DNA from: UBA5070 sp035604215 | GTDB lineage: Bacteria; Fibrobacterota; Fibrobacteria; UBA5070 | Length of the DNA: 64,000 nt | Direction of reading: 5' to 3' | Assembly (NCBI GenBank): GCA_035604215.1 | Contig: DATNIW010000073.1 | Location: 1-64,000 of the forward strand | Shown here: positions 53,357 to 62,817 of the stretch, one piece after another | How the letters are laid out: each line of letters begins with the position of its first letter | Position numbering within the stretch: the stretch's first letter is position 1 | Position numbers and translations under genes: made by a program | The notes under the pieces: generated by a model | Databases searched by the model: none | The model's input: the letters and a program-made list of their open reading frames with translations, nothing else | Told to the model about the DNA's origin: nothing

Positions 53357-53920
53357 ATGGCAGAGCGCCCACAAATCCGCCGGGGAAGGACCCGGGTCCG
53401 CGGGTTCACCCTCCTGGAGATCCTCATCGTGCTGGTGCTGGTGGGCGTGGTGACCTCCCTGGCCGTCGGAGGGGTCGTCAAGATCCAAGCGAGGTCCCAG
53501 GCGCGGGCCGCCATCGAGGACATGTTCACCGCGATCCACCTCGCGCGAAGCGATGCCGTGGCGCGCCAGCGCAACTCGGGAGTGGCCATCGCGCTGGATA
53601 CGACCAACAGGTTCGTGTCCGGCGGGGTGGCGGTGACCGGCCTGAAGTACCTGCGGTTCGTTGATTCGGATGCGGGGGTGCAGGGCGTCTACGATCCGAC
53701 CGACACCGTCCTGCAAGGCTGGACGCGGATGCAGGGGCAGGTCTTCGCCTACTCCATCGCCTCCAGCGGACTGTCGGCGGGGACGGTGAGCCTGGTCTTC
53801 AACACGGACGGGTCCATCAACAACGATCTCCAGATGAAGCTGGGCATCGCCAACTTCTCGGACACGTTCACCGTCGGACTGCTGCCCGCCACCGGGCTCG
53901 CGACCCTGGACCGGAACTGA
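53357..53920 (+). CDS. Type IV prepilin / pseudopilin (GspH/FimT-like)
   Basis: 187 aa. Short basic leader ending at Gly, then the prepilin cleavage motif RGFTLLEILIVLVLVGVVTS, with Glu at +5 and a 20-residue hydrophobic helix, and a Ser/Thr/Gly-rich globular part of GspH/FimT type (ARSDAVARQRNSGVAIALD). Needs a PilD peptidase, which is not in the window. First gene of a four-gene minor-pilin cluster whose genes are 1 to 8 nt apart. Confidence 0.88.
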   Translation: MAERPQIRRGRTRVRGFTLLEILIVLVLVGVVTSLAVGGVVKIQARSQARAAIEDMFTAIHLARSDAVARQRNSGVAIALDTTNRFVSGGVAVTGLKYLRFVDSDAGVQGVYDPTDTVLQGWTRMQGQVFAYSIASSGLSAGTVSLVFNTDGSINNDLQMKLGIANFSDTFTVGLLPATGLATLDRN

Positions 53921-53921
53921 C

Positions 53922-54311
53922 ATGCGCCGCCGGGGATTCAGCATGATCGAGGTCATGATGGCGCTGGTCATCCTGGGGATCGTCATCTCCATCTTCTACC
54001 AGACCTCCAAGTACTCCACCAGGAACCAGGGGAAGACGCGCTCCTGGGAGGGCGAGGCCGAGGTCATGGAGACCACCGTGGAGGGCCTGCGCACCGGCTA
54101 CAGCATGACCCAGCTCCAGAATCTGTCGTCTTCGTGGACGGATTCCTCCCAGGGCGGCAACAGGTACGCCGTGACCGTGGCGGGATCGGTGGCCCCCGAT
54201 TCCGTCGCCACCACCTTTCCCGCGAGCATGCTCGCCCAGGTCGTGATCACGGTCAAGAAGCTGGGCGACACGGACAGCCTGAAGGCCTCCACCATCCTGT
54301 GGGTGAACTGA
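53922..54311 (+). CDS. Type IV pilin-like protein (PilV/GspI-like)
   Basis: 129 aa. Leader MRRRG followed by FSMIEVMMALVILGIVISIF, a class III prepilin signal with Glu at +5; small globular domain afterwards. One nucleotide separates it from the preceding pilin stop. Minor pilin, PilV/GspI-like by position and size. Confidence 0.85.
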   Translation: MRRRGFSMIEVMMALVILGIVISIFYQTSKYSTRNQGKTRSWEGEAEVMETTVEGLRTGYSMTQLQNLSSSWTDSSQGGNRYAVTVAGSVAPDSVATTFPASMLAQVVITVKKLGDTDSLKASTILWVN

Positions 54312-54312
54312 C

Positions 54313-55260
54313 ATGCGCCGCGGGTTCACGCTGGTCGAGATCCTGATCGCGCTCGTGATCATGGCGCTCGTGAGTTCGGGGGTCCTTGCCGTCTTCCAGT
54401 ACCAGAACCGGGACGCGTCGACGAAACGCGACGTCGCCGAGATGAACCTCATGGCCAAGGGCACGATGGAGGAGCTTTCGCGCAACATCCGGATGGCCGG
54501 AGGAGCGCTTCCCCCCGGGATCGGCGGGCTGAAGGTGTACGGCTCCGGAGCCGAGCGCGTCAAGGTGGCGCTGAACCGCAACGACGGCGTGGACACCATG
54601 GCCACCCCCTCCCAGTTCAACAACTCCTCCCAATCGCTTTCCTGCTGCGGCAGCTACCAGAAGTTCCTGGTCCTGCCCGTCAAGCATGTGGCCGGTGTCT
54701 TCACCGACAGCGGCTACGTGATCACCGACGTGCGCGTCCCCCCCGTGGGCGCCCCGAACGGGACCGCCCCCAGCAAGGACACCATGATCGTCCTGAAGAT
54801 CCTGAAGCTGGTGGCATCGGGAAGCGCCGTCACCGTGAACGGCACGTCGATCAGTCCACCCTTCGTCATCGCCGACGGCACCTGGTTCGGTTCCAACTGG
54901 AATTGGGCGAATTCCGTCCAGACCAGCGTCAGCACGCTGGTGTACGCGATGGATTCGGTCCTCTATTGGATGTCGAACGACACGGTCTACCGGAAGATCG
55001 ACCGCAACCTCCAGGGAGCCTACGCGGTGGGCGTCGATTCCCTGCACCTCCAGTACCAGGATCCGACGGGGGTCTGGGCTGACAGTCTGACGGCCGCGGG
55101 TGCGGGAACGATCGTCATGGCCAAGATCAGGCTTCGGGTGCGCACGCGCCACGCGGACCCGGTCCTCCTGAGGACCAATCCGTCCAGCTTGGGCCTCCAC
55201 TACCAGACGGTGCAGTCCGAAGTGAGCCTGCGCAACTCCTCCACGCTGGTGAACCAGTGA
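54313..55260 (+). CDS. Type IV minor pilin (PilW-like)
   Basis: 315 aa. MRRG then FTLVEILIALVIMALVSSGV: prepilin motif with Glu at +5. Long C-terminal globular domain with MEELSRNIRMAGGALPPG, the R-N-I-R-M-A-G block common in PilW-type pilins. Starts one nucleotide after the previous gene and ends at the next. Confidence 0.86.
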   Translation: MRRGFTLVEILIALVIMALVSSGVLAVFQYQNRDASTKRDVAEMNLMAKGTMEELSRNIRMAGGALPPGIGGLKVYGSGAERVKVALNRNDGVDTMATPSQFNNSSQSLSCCGSYQKFLVLPVKHVAGVFTDSGYVITDVRVPPVGAPNGTAPSKDTMIVLKILKLVASGSAVTVNGTSISPPFVIADGTWFGSNWNWANSVQTSVSTLVYAMDSVLYWMSNDTVYRKIDRNLQGAYAVGVDSLHLQYQDPTGVWADSLTAAGAGTIVMAKIRLRVRTRHADPVLLRTNPSSLGLHYQTVQSEVSLRNSSTLVNQ

Positions 55261-55268
55261 GGTCCGCC

Positions 55269-57083
55269 ATGAGATCCAAGATCGGTGCCGCCGCCCGTTC
55301 CGGCGTGGCGATGATGCTGGTGCTCGCGCTTTCCGTCGTGATCCTGGCGGTGGGGATGTCGATGATCGGGTTGACGGGGAACATCATGTCCTCCTCCGTG
55401 GACGCGAAGACCAAGATCAAGGCCCGCTACGCGGCGGAATCCTCCATATCCGCCTCCATCGCGAACGCGGTGTACCAGGCAGGGAACTACTTCGGGGGCA
55501 GCATCGCGGCCTCCACCCTGAACCTCTCGGAGGCCGGCGACAACGGGACGGCCAACGTGAGTTCCGGAAACAACATGGGCCAGGAGGAGATCCTGGAAAA
55601 GAACAGCCCGATGGACGGCATGCGCGGAAACCAGATCCCGCTGCAGATCAGCGCATCGGGAAAATCGGGCGGAGCCAAGGCGAAGATCGTGGCGGCCGTG
55701 GCCCTCTACCAGGTCCCCATCTACCAGTTCGGCGTCTTCTACGACGGACCCCTGGAGATCACGCCGGGATCGAACATGACCGTGATGGGGCGCGTGCACA
55801 CCAACAGCAGCGCCTACTTCCGCAGCGCGACCATCCTCGCCTTCCAGGGGCCCATCACCGCCGTGGGGAACATCTACCAATGGCAGAAGTCGAGCACGTC
55901 CGGCGTCCTGGACTACCAGCTCACCCCGGACACCGCGGCCCTGTTCGCTCCCTCGCTGACGCAGACCTTGATCGCGATGACTTCCGCATCCAACAGCCAG
56001 CCACCGAAGATCGGCGGGGTGAGCAACGCGCAGTTCCAGCAGTCGCCGCTGATCCTGCCCATCGGGGTCGGGACGGCGCACAGCATCCTGGGCATCCGCG
56101 ACTCCGTCAACGATCCTCCGGCCCTGAAGCGGCAGAAATTCGATTGGCTGGTGGCCACCCGCAGTTCCGCCGCCGCCCGCTGGGTGGTCCTGAATTCGAC
56201 CATCCCGGCCAAACCCGCCTGGATCACGGGCCCGCGCGTCTTCTACGACCGGCGCGAGCAGAGGTGGGTCAAGGTGTGGGATTTCGACGTGTCCGTCCTG
56301 GCGGCTTCCGGGAACCTCGACAGCATCTTCTACCTGGACGACACGACGACGACGAAGGTGAAGGCCGTTCCCGCGGACACCCACGCGGTCCTGAACGCCT
56401 TCCGGATCAAGAACGCGACGTGGCTGCCCCGGAACATGACCATCGCGAGCGGCAAGCCGGTGTACATCATGGGCGACTTCAACAAGCAGAACAGCACCGG
56501 CGACACCACCAAGTACGTGAACGCCCAGATCGCGGCGGATGCCGTGACGGTGCTTTCCAGCCAGTGGATGGGCTGGGACACGGCCAAGCTCGGATCCAAC
56601 GTCACCCACTCCAACAGTTCGCTGGAGCGTCCCTGGTCGGACGCGAACTGGCTGGCCTGCACCGGGGGCTGCAGCGGCGCGGACTACGCCCGCACCCCGA
56701 CCGGAGGCGCCCTCACCGCCAACATCCGCATCAACGCCGCGATCATCACCGGGAACAAGCAGAGCTCCCCCAACTGCTTCCCTCCCATCAACACCTCCGA
56801 CGCGGGCTTCGAGTCGTGCTACGAGGGCGGCTGGCACAACAGCCTCCGCTTCCTCGAGCAGTGGTCCGGCCACACCGTGACGTTCCTGGGAAGCTACGTG
56901 TGCATGTGGCAGGCGCAGACTTCCGAACTCGCGACCGGAACCACCGTCTACAGCACGTCGTACTACTCGGTGCCCAACCGGGTCTGGGGCTACGACACCC
57001 GGTTCAACGACCTGAGCAACATGCCGCCCGGCTCGCCGTTCCTGGCCACCGCCATCCTGACCAACTGGCTGGAACGGAACTGA
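55269..57083 (+). CDS. PilX-like pilus assembly protein
   Basis: 604 aa, much longer than typical PilX (about 200 aa). The N-terminus GVAMMLVLALSVVILAVGMSMIGLTG lacks a clean prepilin Glu but matches the PilX N-terminal helix, followed by KIKARYAAESSISASIAN. The rest is a large beta-rich domain, perhaps an adhesin fused to the minor pilin. ATG 55269 has GAGG 6 nt upstream; GTG 55257 (GTGA overlap) is the alternative. A terminator follows. Confidence 0.72.
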   Translation: MRSKIGAAARSGVAMMLVLALSVVILAVGMSMIGLTGNIMSSSVDAKTKIKARYAAESSISASIANAVYQAGNYFGGSIAASTLNLSEAGDNGTANVSSGNNMGQEEILEKNSPMDGMRGNQIPLQISASGKSGGAKAKIVAAVALYQVPIYQFGVFYDGPLEITPGSNMTVMGRVHTNSSAYFRSATILAFQGPITAVGNIYQWQKSSTSGVLDYQLTPDTAALFAPSLTQTLIAMTSASNSQPPKIGGVSNAQFQQSPLILPIGVGTAHSILGIRDSVNDPPALKRQKFDWLVATRSSAAARWVVLNSTIPAKPAWITGPRVFYDRREQRWVKVWDFDVSVLAASGNLDSIFYLDDTTTTKVKAVPADTHAVLNAFRIKNATWLPRNMTIASGKPVYIMGDFNKQNSTGDTTKYVNAQIAADAVTVLSSQWMGWDTAKLGSNVTHSNSSLERPWSDANWLACTGGCSGADYARTPTGGALTANIRINAAIITGNKQSSPNCFPPINTSDAGFESCYEGGWHNSLRFLEQWSGHTVTFLGSYVCMWQAQTSELATGTTVYSTSYYSVPNRVWGYDTRFNDLSNMPPGSPFLATAILTNWLERN

Positions 57084-57102
57084 TCCCGACCCATCGCGGA
57101 GG

Positions 57103-57135
57103 AAGGCGTGTCGCAACTTGCGGCACGCCTTTTTT
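57103..57135 (+). terminator. Rho-independent terminator after pilin cluster
   Basis: AAGGCGTG / CACGCCTT outer stem continues, past one mismatch, into CGCAA-C-TTGCG, followed by a run of T (57130-57135). Ends the pilin operon 20 nt after the PilX-like stop. Confidence 0.88.
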
Positions 57136-57197
57136 CGTGGCTATGGGGAAGGATTCTCCGTTGACGGATCGGGGTCGCGAATGGGACCCTGGAGGGG

Positions 57198-58043
57198 ATG
57201 TTCTCGATCATTGGCGTCCTCGTCGTATTCGCCGGCGTTTTCGGCGGCTTCATCCTGGCCGGCGGAAATCTGCTGACCCTGATCCAGCCTTCCGAATTCC
57301 TCGTGCTGGGCGGTGCGGCCATCGGAGGCATGCTGATCGCGACTCCGTCCTACGTGCTTTCCGCCCTCGGGAAGAAGGTCGGGAAGATCTTCGCCAACGG
57401 CTTCACCAGCCAGGACTTCATGGACATCCTCGTGATGCAGTACGAGCTGTACAACAAGGTGCGCAAGGAAGGGATCCTTTCCATCGAGCAGGACGTGTCC
57501 GTGCCGGACGGGAGTTCGGTGTTCAAGAAGTTCCCCAAGTTCCTGTCCAACCACGAGGCCGTGGACTTCTACTGCGACGCGCTCCGGCAGCTGGTCAACG
57601 GCATCGACGCCGGAGCCATCGACATCTCCATCGAAACCGACATGGAGACGCACGAGAAGGAGATCAAGCAGGTTCCGCAGGTCCTGGCGCGCATCGCCGA
57701 CGCCTTCCCCGGACTCGGCATCGTGGCCGCCGTGCTCGGCATCATCATCACCATGGGCAAGCTCGACGGTCCTCCGGCCGAGCTGGGCCACCACATCGGC
57801 GCGGCGCTGGTGGGCACGATGCTCGGCGTGCTCTCCGCGTACGGCTTCGTCAATCCGATGGCGCAGAAGCTCGAGACCGTGAACATGGAGGAGGAGATGT
57901 ACCTCTCCTGCCTGGCCAGCGGGTTCCGGGCGTTCAGCCAGGGCCTGGCGCCGATGGTCGCCATCGAAGTCGCGCGCAAGTCGCTGTTCCACCATTTCCG
58001 GCCCGATCTCGACGCGCTGAACGCCGCGGCCAAGAAGGGCTGA
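57198..58043 (+). CDS. motA: MotA-type stator protein
   Basis: 281 aa, four membrane helices (about 5-25, 32-50, 165-185, 195-220). MotA signatures: the N-terminal GVFGGFILAGG with GGAAIGGMLIA, and PQVLARIADAFPGLGIVAAVLGIIITMG. Couples ion flow to torque together with MotB. ATG follows GGAGGGG. No flagellar gene is in the window. Confidence 0.93.
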   Translation: MFSIIGVLVVFAGVFGGFILAGGNLLTLIQPSEFLVLGGAAIGGMLIATPSYVLSALGKKVGKIFANGFTSQDFMDILVMQYELYNKVRKEGILSIEQDVSVPDGSSVFKKFPKFLSNHEAVDFYCDALRQLVNGIDAGAIDISIETDMETHEKEIKQVPQVLARIADAFPGLGIVAAVLGIIITMGKLDGPPAELGHHIGAALVGTMLGVLSAYGFVNPMAQKLETVNMEEEMYLSCLASGFRAFSQGLAPMVAIEVARKSLFHHFRPDLDALNAAAKKG

Positions 58044-58044
58044 G

Positions 58045-58833
58045 ATGGCCGAGAAGGACGCCGAAAAGGGAGTCCAGCCCGTCAGGAGGAAGAAGAACCA
58101 CGGGCATCCGCCCCACGGCGGTGCGTGGAAGGTCGCCTTCGCGGATTTCATGACCTCGATGTTCGCGCTGTTCCTGGTGCTGTGGATCATCTCCAGCACG
58201 TCCTCCAGCCAGAAGCAGGCCATCGCGCAGTATTTCCGCAGTCCCACCATCTTCCGGGAGGGGTCGTCCTCTCCCATGGACCTGGGCGGAAGTTCCAGCA
58301 GTTCCCAGAAGGAATCGCAGGGCGACGCGGGTGGATCGAAGGACGTCGAGAGCGAGAAGATGGCGGCCCTGGATTCGGCGCTCAATTCGGACTCCCTGCT
58401 GGCGTCGCTGGGCAAGCAGTTCAAGACGAAGATGACCGACCAGGGCTTGGAGATCGAGATCTCCGACGCCCAGGGGCTCGGCACCTTCGAGCTGGGATCG
58501 GCCAAGCTGAATCCCCGCATGATCGATCCCCTCACACATCTTTCCCGGGCGCTCCGGGTGCTGCCCAACAAGATGGTGATCGGCGGCCACACCGACAGCT
58601 ACGCCTATTCCGCTGGCGGGTATTCCAACTGGCAGCTCTCGGCCGACCGAGCCAACACGGTGCGCGACCGGATCACCACCGACGGGATCGACGTCGGGCG
58701 GTTCAGCGCGGTGGTCGGCTACGGGAACACGGAACTCGCGAAACCCGACGATCCGTACGCCCCCGAGAACCGTCGCGTGACCATCCTGGTGCTGAAGCAG
58801 GGAACGAAGTTCAAGCCGGGCCAGACGAACTAG
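58045..58833 (+). CDS. motB: MotB-type stator protein with OmpA-like domain
   Basis: 262 aa, starting one base after motA. One membrane helix with the ion-conducting Asp: VAFADFMTSMFALFLVLWI. A Ser-rich plug/linker follows, then the OmpA-like peptidoglycan-binding domain (VIGGHTDSYAY, LSADRANTVRDR, AVVGYGNTELAKPDD, NRRVTILVL). TAG stop shares CTAG with the convergent ABC ATPase gene. Confidence 0.93.
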   Translation: MAEKDAEKGVQPVRRKKNHGHPPHGGAWKVAFADFMTSMFALFLVLWIISSTSSSQKQAIAQYFRSPTIFREGSSSPMDLGGSSSSSQKESQGDAGGSKDVESEKMAALDSALNSDSLLASLGKQFKTKMTDQGLEIEISDAQGLGTFELGSAKLNPRMIDPLTHLSRALRVLPNKMVIGGHTDSYAYSAGGYSNWQLSADRANTVRDRITTDGIDVGRFSAVVGYGNTELAKPDDPYAPENRRVTILVLKQGTKFKPGQTN

Positions 58834-59792
58834 AAGGCGGATCTCGGGCACGCGACGCGACGGTTTCCGTCCACCGTCGCGAGTTCCGGGCGGACCGCCG
58901 CGCATTCCGGAACGGCCATCGGGCACCGCGGGTGGAAGGCGCACCCCGAGGGCGGCGACAACGGGGAGGGAAGCTCTCCCGAGGCGACGGAAACCGACCG
59001 CCGTCGCGCGCCGAGCGCCGGAACCGAGTCGATGAGGAGGCGCGTGTAGGGATGGAGCGGGGAACCGCACACCTCCTCCACCGGACCTTCCTCCACGATC
59101 CGTCCCAGGTACATCACGGCGAGCCGATCGCAGAAGTGGCGCACCACGCCCATGTCGTGGGCGACGAAGAGGTACCCCATGCCGCGCTCGTCCCGGAGAT
59201 CCTCGAGCAGGTTCAGCACCTGGGCCTGCACCGAGACGTCCAGGGCGGAGACCGGTTCGTCCAGGATGAGAAGTCGCGGCTCCACGGCCAGCGCGCGGGC
59301 GATTCCGATCCTCTGCCGCTGTCCGCCGGAGAACTCGTGGGGATGCCTGTCCAGGTGTTCGCCGGAGAGTCCCACGCGGCGGAAGATCTCCGCCACGCGC
59401 TCCCGCCGCCGGGGGGCCGGACAGATTCCATGCACTTCCAGTCCTTCCGACACGGCCTGGAACGCGGTGCGCCGCGGATCGAGAGACGACATCGGGTCCT
59501 GGAAGACCACCTGCATGTGGCGGCGGAAGCGCCGCAAGGCGGCGCCATCCAGGGCGCGGACGTCCTGCCCTCCCAGGACCACCGATCCCGCGTCCGGTTC
59601 CACGAGCCGGAGGATCGCCCGGGCCGTGGTGCTCTTCCCGCATCCGGATTCGCCCACGAGTCCCAGAGTTCTTCCCGCATCCACGTCCAGACTGGCTCCG
59701 TCCACGGCCGTGAGCCAGGAGCGCGAACGGGAGAACACGCCGGCGCGGACCGGAAACCGCACCGAGAGGTCGCGGACCTCCAGGAGGCTCAC
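58830..59792 (-). CDS. Oligopeptide/dipeptide ABC importer ATPase (OppF/DppF-like)
   Basis: 320 aa. Walker A GLVGESGCGKSTT, Q-loop VVFQDPMSSLDPR, signature FSGGQRQRIGIARAL, Walker B LLILDEPVSALD, and the C-terminal oligopeptide/dipeptide extension with the Cys-containing CAFHPRCPM motif. Forms an OppDF-type heterodimer with the upstream ATPase. GTG start, GTGA overlap with it. Confidence 0.92.
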   Translation of the reverse strand: MSLLEVRDLSVRFPVRAGVFSRSRSWLTAVDGASLDVDAGRTLGLVGESGCGKSTTARAILRLVEPDAGSVVLGGQDVRALDGAALRRFRRHMQVVFQDPMSSLDPRRTAFQAVSEGLEVHGICPAPRRRERVAEIFRRVGLSGEHLDRHPHEFSGGQRQRIGIARALAVEPRLLILDEPVSALDVSVQAQVLNLLEDLRDERGMGYLFVAHDMGVVRHFCDRLAVMYLGRIVEEGPVEEVCGSPLHPYTRLLIDSVPALGARRRSVSVASGELPSPLSPPSGCAFHPRCPMAVPECAAVRPELATVDGNRRVACPRSAF

Positions 59793-60751
59793 GGAGCGCC
59801 CACCGGATGGAAGCAGGCGACCCCGCCCTCGGGTCCGGGGACGTCGGGGGCGCCATTGCGGCAGGTGTCGTCGGCATGGGGACATCGCGGGTGGAACCGG
59901 CAGCCGGAGGGCCAATCGCGAGGAGACGGAACCGCTCCGGGAATGGACGGAAGCCGCCCGGTCCGTGGACGGAATCCGGGAACGGAGTCCAGGAGGCCGC
60001 GCGTGTAGGGGTGTCGGGGCGAAACGAGGATGCGCTCGGCCGGACCTTCCTCGGCGATCCTTCCCGCGTACATCACGGCGATGCGGTCGGCGACCCGTTC
60101 CACCACGCCCAGGTCGTGCGTGATGAAGATCATGGTCATGCCGAGTTCCCGCCGGAGCGAGGCGAGGAGCTCCAGGATCTGGGCCTGGATGGTCACGTCC
60201 AGGGCGGTGGTGGGTTCGTCGGCCACGAGGAGGTCCGGTCCTGGACAGAGGGCGAGGGCGATCATCACCCTCTGCCTCATGCCCCCCGACAGTTCGTGCG
60301 GGTAGCTGGCCAGGCGCGCCGCGGGATCCGGCAGTCCCACCCGGCGCAACCAGTCGACTGCGGCCGTCCGGGCGGCGATCCCGGAAAGGTCGTGGTGGGT
60401 CCGCAGGGTCTCGACCAGATGTTCGCCCACGGAAAGGAGCGGATTCAGGGAGGACATGGGGTCCTGGAAGACCATGGAGATCCTCCGTCCGCGCACGGAT
60501 CGCCATCCCCGCTCGGACAGGGAGGTCAATTCCCGTTCCGAGAGGCGCGCCGAGCCGGTGGTGCGGGCTCCCGAGGGAAGAAGCCCGCAGAGCGCGGAGG
60601 CGGTGGCCGATTTTCCGCACCCGGATTCGCCGACCAGGCCCAGCACGGAGCCGCGTTCCAGAGACAGCGAGATCCCGTCCACGGCCTGGAGCGGACCTTC
60701 GGGGGTGGCGAAGGAGACCCCCAACCGGTCCACGGCCAGGAGGGCGCTCAC
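59789..60751 (-). CDS. Oligopeptide/dipeptide ABC importer ATPase (OppD/DppD-like)
   Basis: 320 aa. Walker A GLVGESGCGKSAT, Q-loop MVFQDPMSSLNP, signature LSGGMRQRVMIALAL, Walker B LLVADEPTTALD, His-loop FITHDLGV and C-terminal CRFHPRCPHADDTC. GTG start overlapping the upstream permease stop (GTGA). Confidence 0.92.
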   Translation of the reverse strand: MSALLAVDRLGVSFATPEGPLQAVDGISLSLERGSVLGLVGESGCGKSATASALCGLLPSGARTTGSARLSERELTSLSERGWRSVRGRRISMVFQDPMSSLNPLLSVGEHLVETLRTHHDLSGIAARTAAVDWLRRVGLPDPAARLASYPHELSGGMRQRVMIALALCPGPDLLVADEPTTALDVTIQAQILELLASLRRELGMTMIFITHDLGVVERVADRIAVMYAGRIAEEGPAERILVSPRHPYTRGLLDSVPGFRPRTGRLPSIPGAVPSPRDWPSGCRFHPRCPHADDTCRNGAPDVPGPEGGVACFHPVGAP

Positions 60752-61821
60752 GACAGGCTCCGGGGATCGAAGGCGTCCCGCAACGCGTCGCCCAGGAGGT
60801 TCCACGAGAGAACGGCGGCGAACAGGAACAGTCCGGGCAGGAGGGTCCAGGGGTGCAGGCGGATCTCGGCGATGGACATGGCTTCCTCCAGGAGGTTGCC
60901 CCAGCTGGTCTGCGGATCCTGGATGCCCAGTCCCAGGAGCGAGAGTCCGGATTCCGCCACGATGTACCCGGGAATGGAGAGGGTCGCCTGCACCGAGAGG
61001 AACCCGAAGGTCTGGGGGAGGGCGTGCCTCCACAGGATGCGCCATGGGGAAAGCCCCAGGGCGCGGGAAGCGGCGAGGAAATCGGACTGGCGCAGGGACT
61101 GGATCATGCCCCGGAGGATGCGCGCGAGCCCGGCCCAGCCCAGGAACGAGAGGATGAGGATGATGTAGAAGTACACGACCCGAGAGTCCCAGTCCAGCGG
61201 AAGGGCCGCCCGCAGGAGCATGAGCAGGTAGAAGGCCGGCACCAGCATGACCACCTCGCACAGCCGCATCAGGGCTCCGTCCACCCATCCGCCCGCGAAC
61301 CCGGCGATGCCGCCCACCACCAGGGCGATCAGGGTGGAGATGGCCACCCCCACCACCCCGATGGTCAGGGAGACGCGGGAGCCGTAGAGGATCCGCGACA
61401 GCAGGTCGCGGCCTCGCGCGTCGGCGCCCAGCAGGTAGAGCCTTCCCGCGGGCGAGGGATCCGAAACCCGACGTCCCGGCGTGGCGATGGCCTCGCCCAA
61501 CCCCACCAGATGTCCATCGCGGAACAGCCGAAGCGGGAACCGGCAGGTGGAATCCTCCGTCCACACGCGACGGGCGTCGTCGTCGAAGGTGTACGAGACC
61601 GCGCGCACGAACGGGAGGTGCCAGGATCCGTCCGCTTCGCGCAGGTGGATTTCGGAGGGGGGCGCCCAAGAGCAGGCGCGGGCGTCGTCGTCTCCCGCGT
61701 AGGGGGCGAGCCACGGGGCGAAGATCGCCGCGAGGTACAGGGCCGCGAGCACCCAGAAGGAGATGCGGGCGGGGGTGTTCGAGGACAGCACCGATCGGAA
61801 ACGCAGGACGGCGCGGTTCAC
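60748..61821 (-). CDS. Oligopeptide/dipeptide ABC importer permease (OppC/DppC-like)
   Basis: 357 aa, about 50 residues longer than typical because of a charged periplasmic insert after the first helix (about 45-125). Membrane helices with the permease signature ASRALGLSPWRILWRHALPQ (EAA loop) and GTDARGRD-like LGADARGRDLLSRILYG. GTG start, GTGA overlap with the preceding permease. Confidence 0.9.
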   Translation of the reverse strand: MNRAVLRFRSVLSSNTPARISFWVLAALYLAAIFAPWLAPYAGDDDARACSWAPPSEIHLREADGSWHLPFVRAVSYTFDDDARRVWTEDSTCRFPLRLFRDGHLVGLGEAIATPGRRVSDPSPAGRLYLLGADARGRDLLSRILYGSRVSLTIGVVGVAISTLIALVVGGIAGFAGGWVDGALMRLCEVVMLVPAFYLLMLLRAALPLDWDSRVVYFYIILILSFLGWAGLARILRGMIQSLRQSDFLAASRALGLSPWRILWRHALPQTFGFLSVQATLSIPGYIVAESGLSLLGLGIQDPQTSWGNLLEEAMSIAEIRLHPWTLLPGLFLFAAVLSWNLLGDALRDAFDPRSLS

Positions 61822-62801
61822 GAAAGCTTCACCCGGGGATCGTTCCAGGCGTGCAGGATGTCGGAAATCAGGTTGCCAGCCAGGAGCAGGAAGGAACCCA
61901 TGAGCACCGTGGCCATGACCAGGAAGAGATCCTTGGCGCGCACGGCCTCGAGGGCGACCAGCCCCAGGCCAGGCCAACTGGTGATGATCTCGGTGAAGGC
62001 CGCGCCGGAAAGCAGGGCCGAGAACTCGAAGCCCAGCAGGGTGATGAGCGGATTGGCGGCGTTGCGGAAGGCGTGGCGCCAGAGCACGGAGCCCTGGGAC
62101 AATCCGCGGGCGCGGGCCGCGAGCACGAAGGGCTGGCGCAGCGTCTCCAGCATGGAGCCCCTGGTCACGCGCTGGAGTCCCGCCACCCCGCCCACGGCCA
62201 GCACGAGTCCGGGGATCAGCAGATGCCTCAGGACGTCCCCGACCCTGGCCGCGAGCGACAGTTGGTCGAATTCCGGCGAAACCAGGCCGCCGATGGGGAA
62301 CCTGCCGAAACCGGGGATGGGCGGCGCCACGGAAGCCGCGAAGAGGAGCAGCAGCGCCAGGAAGAAACTGGGCAGGCTCATCCCGACGAAAGCCGTCAAC
62401 GAGACCAGCCGGTCGGGCCACCGTCCCCGCCGCAGCGCGGCCCACACCCCCAGGGGCACGGCCAGCAGCCAGGAAAGCAGGCTGGAGAACACCGCCAGGA
62501 GCAGGGTCGCGCCCACGCGTTCGCGGATCACGTCGGCCACGGGCCGCTTGTACTTGAAGGAATAGCCCAGGTCGCCTCGCACCGTGCGCGAAAGCCAGAG
62601 CAGATACTGTTCGGGAACGGGCTTGTCGAATCCGTACTCTGTCTCGATGCGGTGGATGAGGGCGTCGGGCACCTGGGGGTTCCCGCGCTGCGCGGACAGG
62701 GGATCGCCGGGGGAGAGCTGCAGGAGCAGGAAGGAGAGGACCGAAACCCCCAGGAGCATGGGGACCATGGCCAGGACGCGTCGCAGGACGAAGAGCTTCA
62801 A
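61818..62801 (-). CDS. Oligopeptide/dipeptide ABC importer permease (OppB/DppB-like)
   Basis: 327 aa. N-terminal helix RRVLAMVPMLLGVSVLSFLLL followed by SPGDPLS, then the periplasmic segment GFDKPVPEQYLLWL and the EAA loop AARARGLSQGSVLWRHAFRNA. OppB-type topology with about six helices. ATG start 16 nt after the substrate-binding gene stop. Confidence 0.92.
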   Translation of the reverse strand: MKLFVLRRVLAMVPMLLGVSVLSFLLLQLSPGDPLSAQRGNPQVPDALIHRIETEYGFDKPVPEQYLLWLSRTVRGDLGYSFKYKRPVADVIRERVGATLLLAVFSSLLSWLLAVPLGVWAALRRGRWPDRLVSLTAFVGMSLPSFFLALLLLFAASVAPPIPGFGRFPIGGLVSPEFDQLSLAARVGDVLRHLLIPGLVLAVGGVAGLQRVTRGSMLETLRQPFVLAARARGLSQGSVLWRHAFRNAANPLITLLGFEFSALLSGAAFTEIITSWPGLGLVALEAVRAKDLFLVMATVLMGSFLLLAGNLISDILHAWNDPRVKLS

Positions 62802-62817
62802 CGGAGCGGACCCGACG

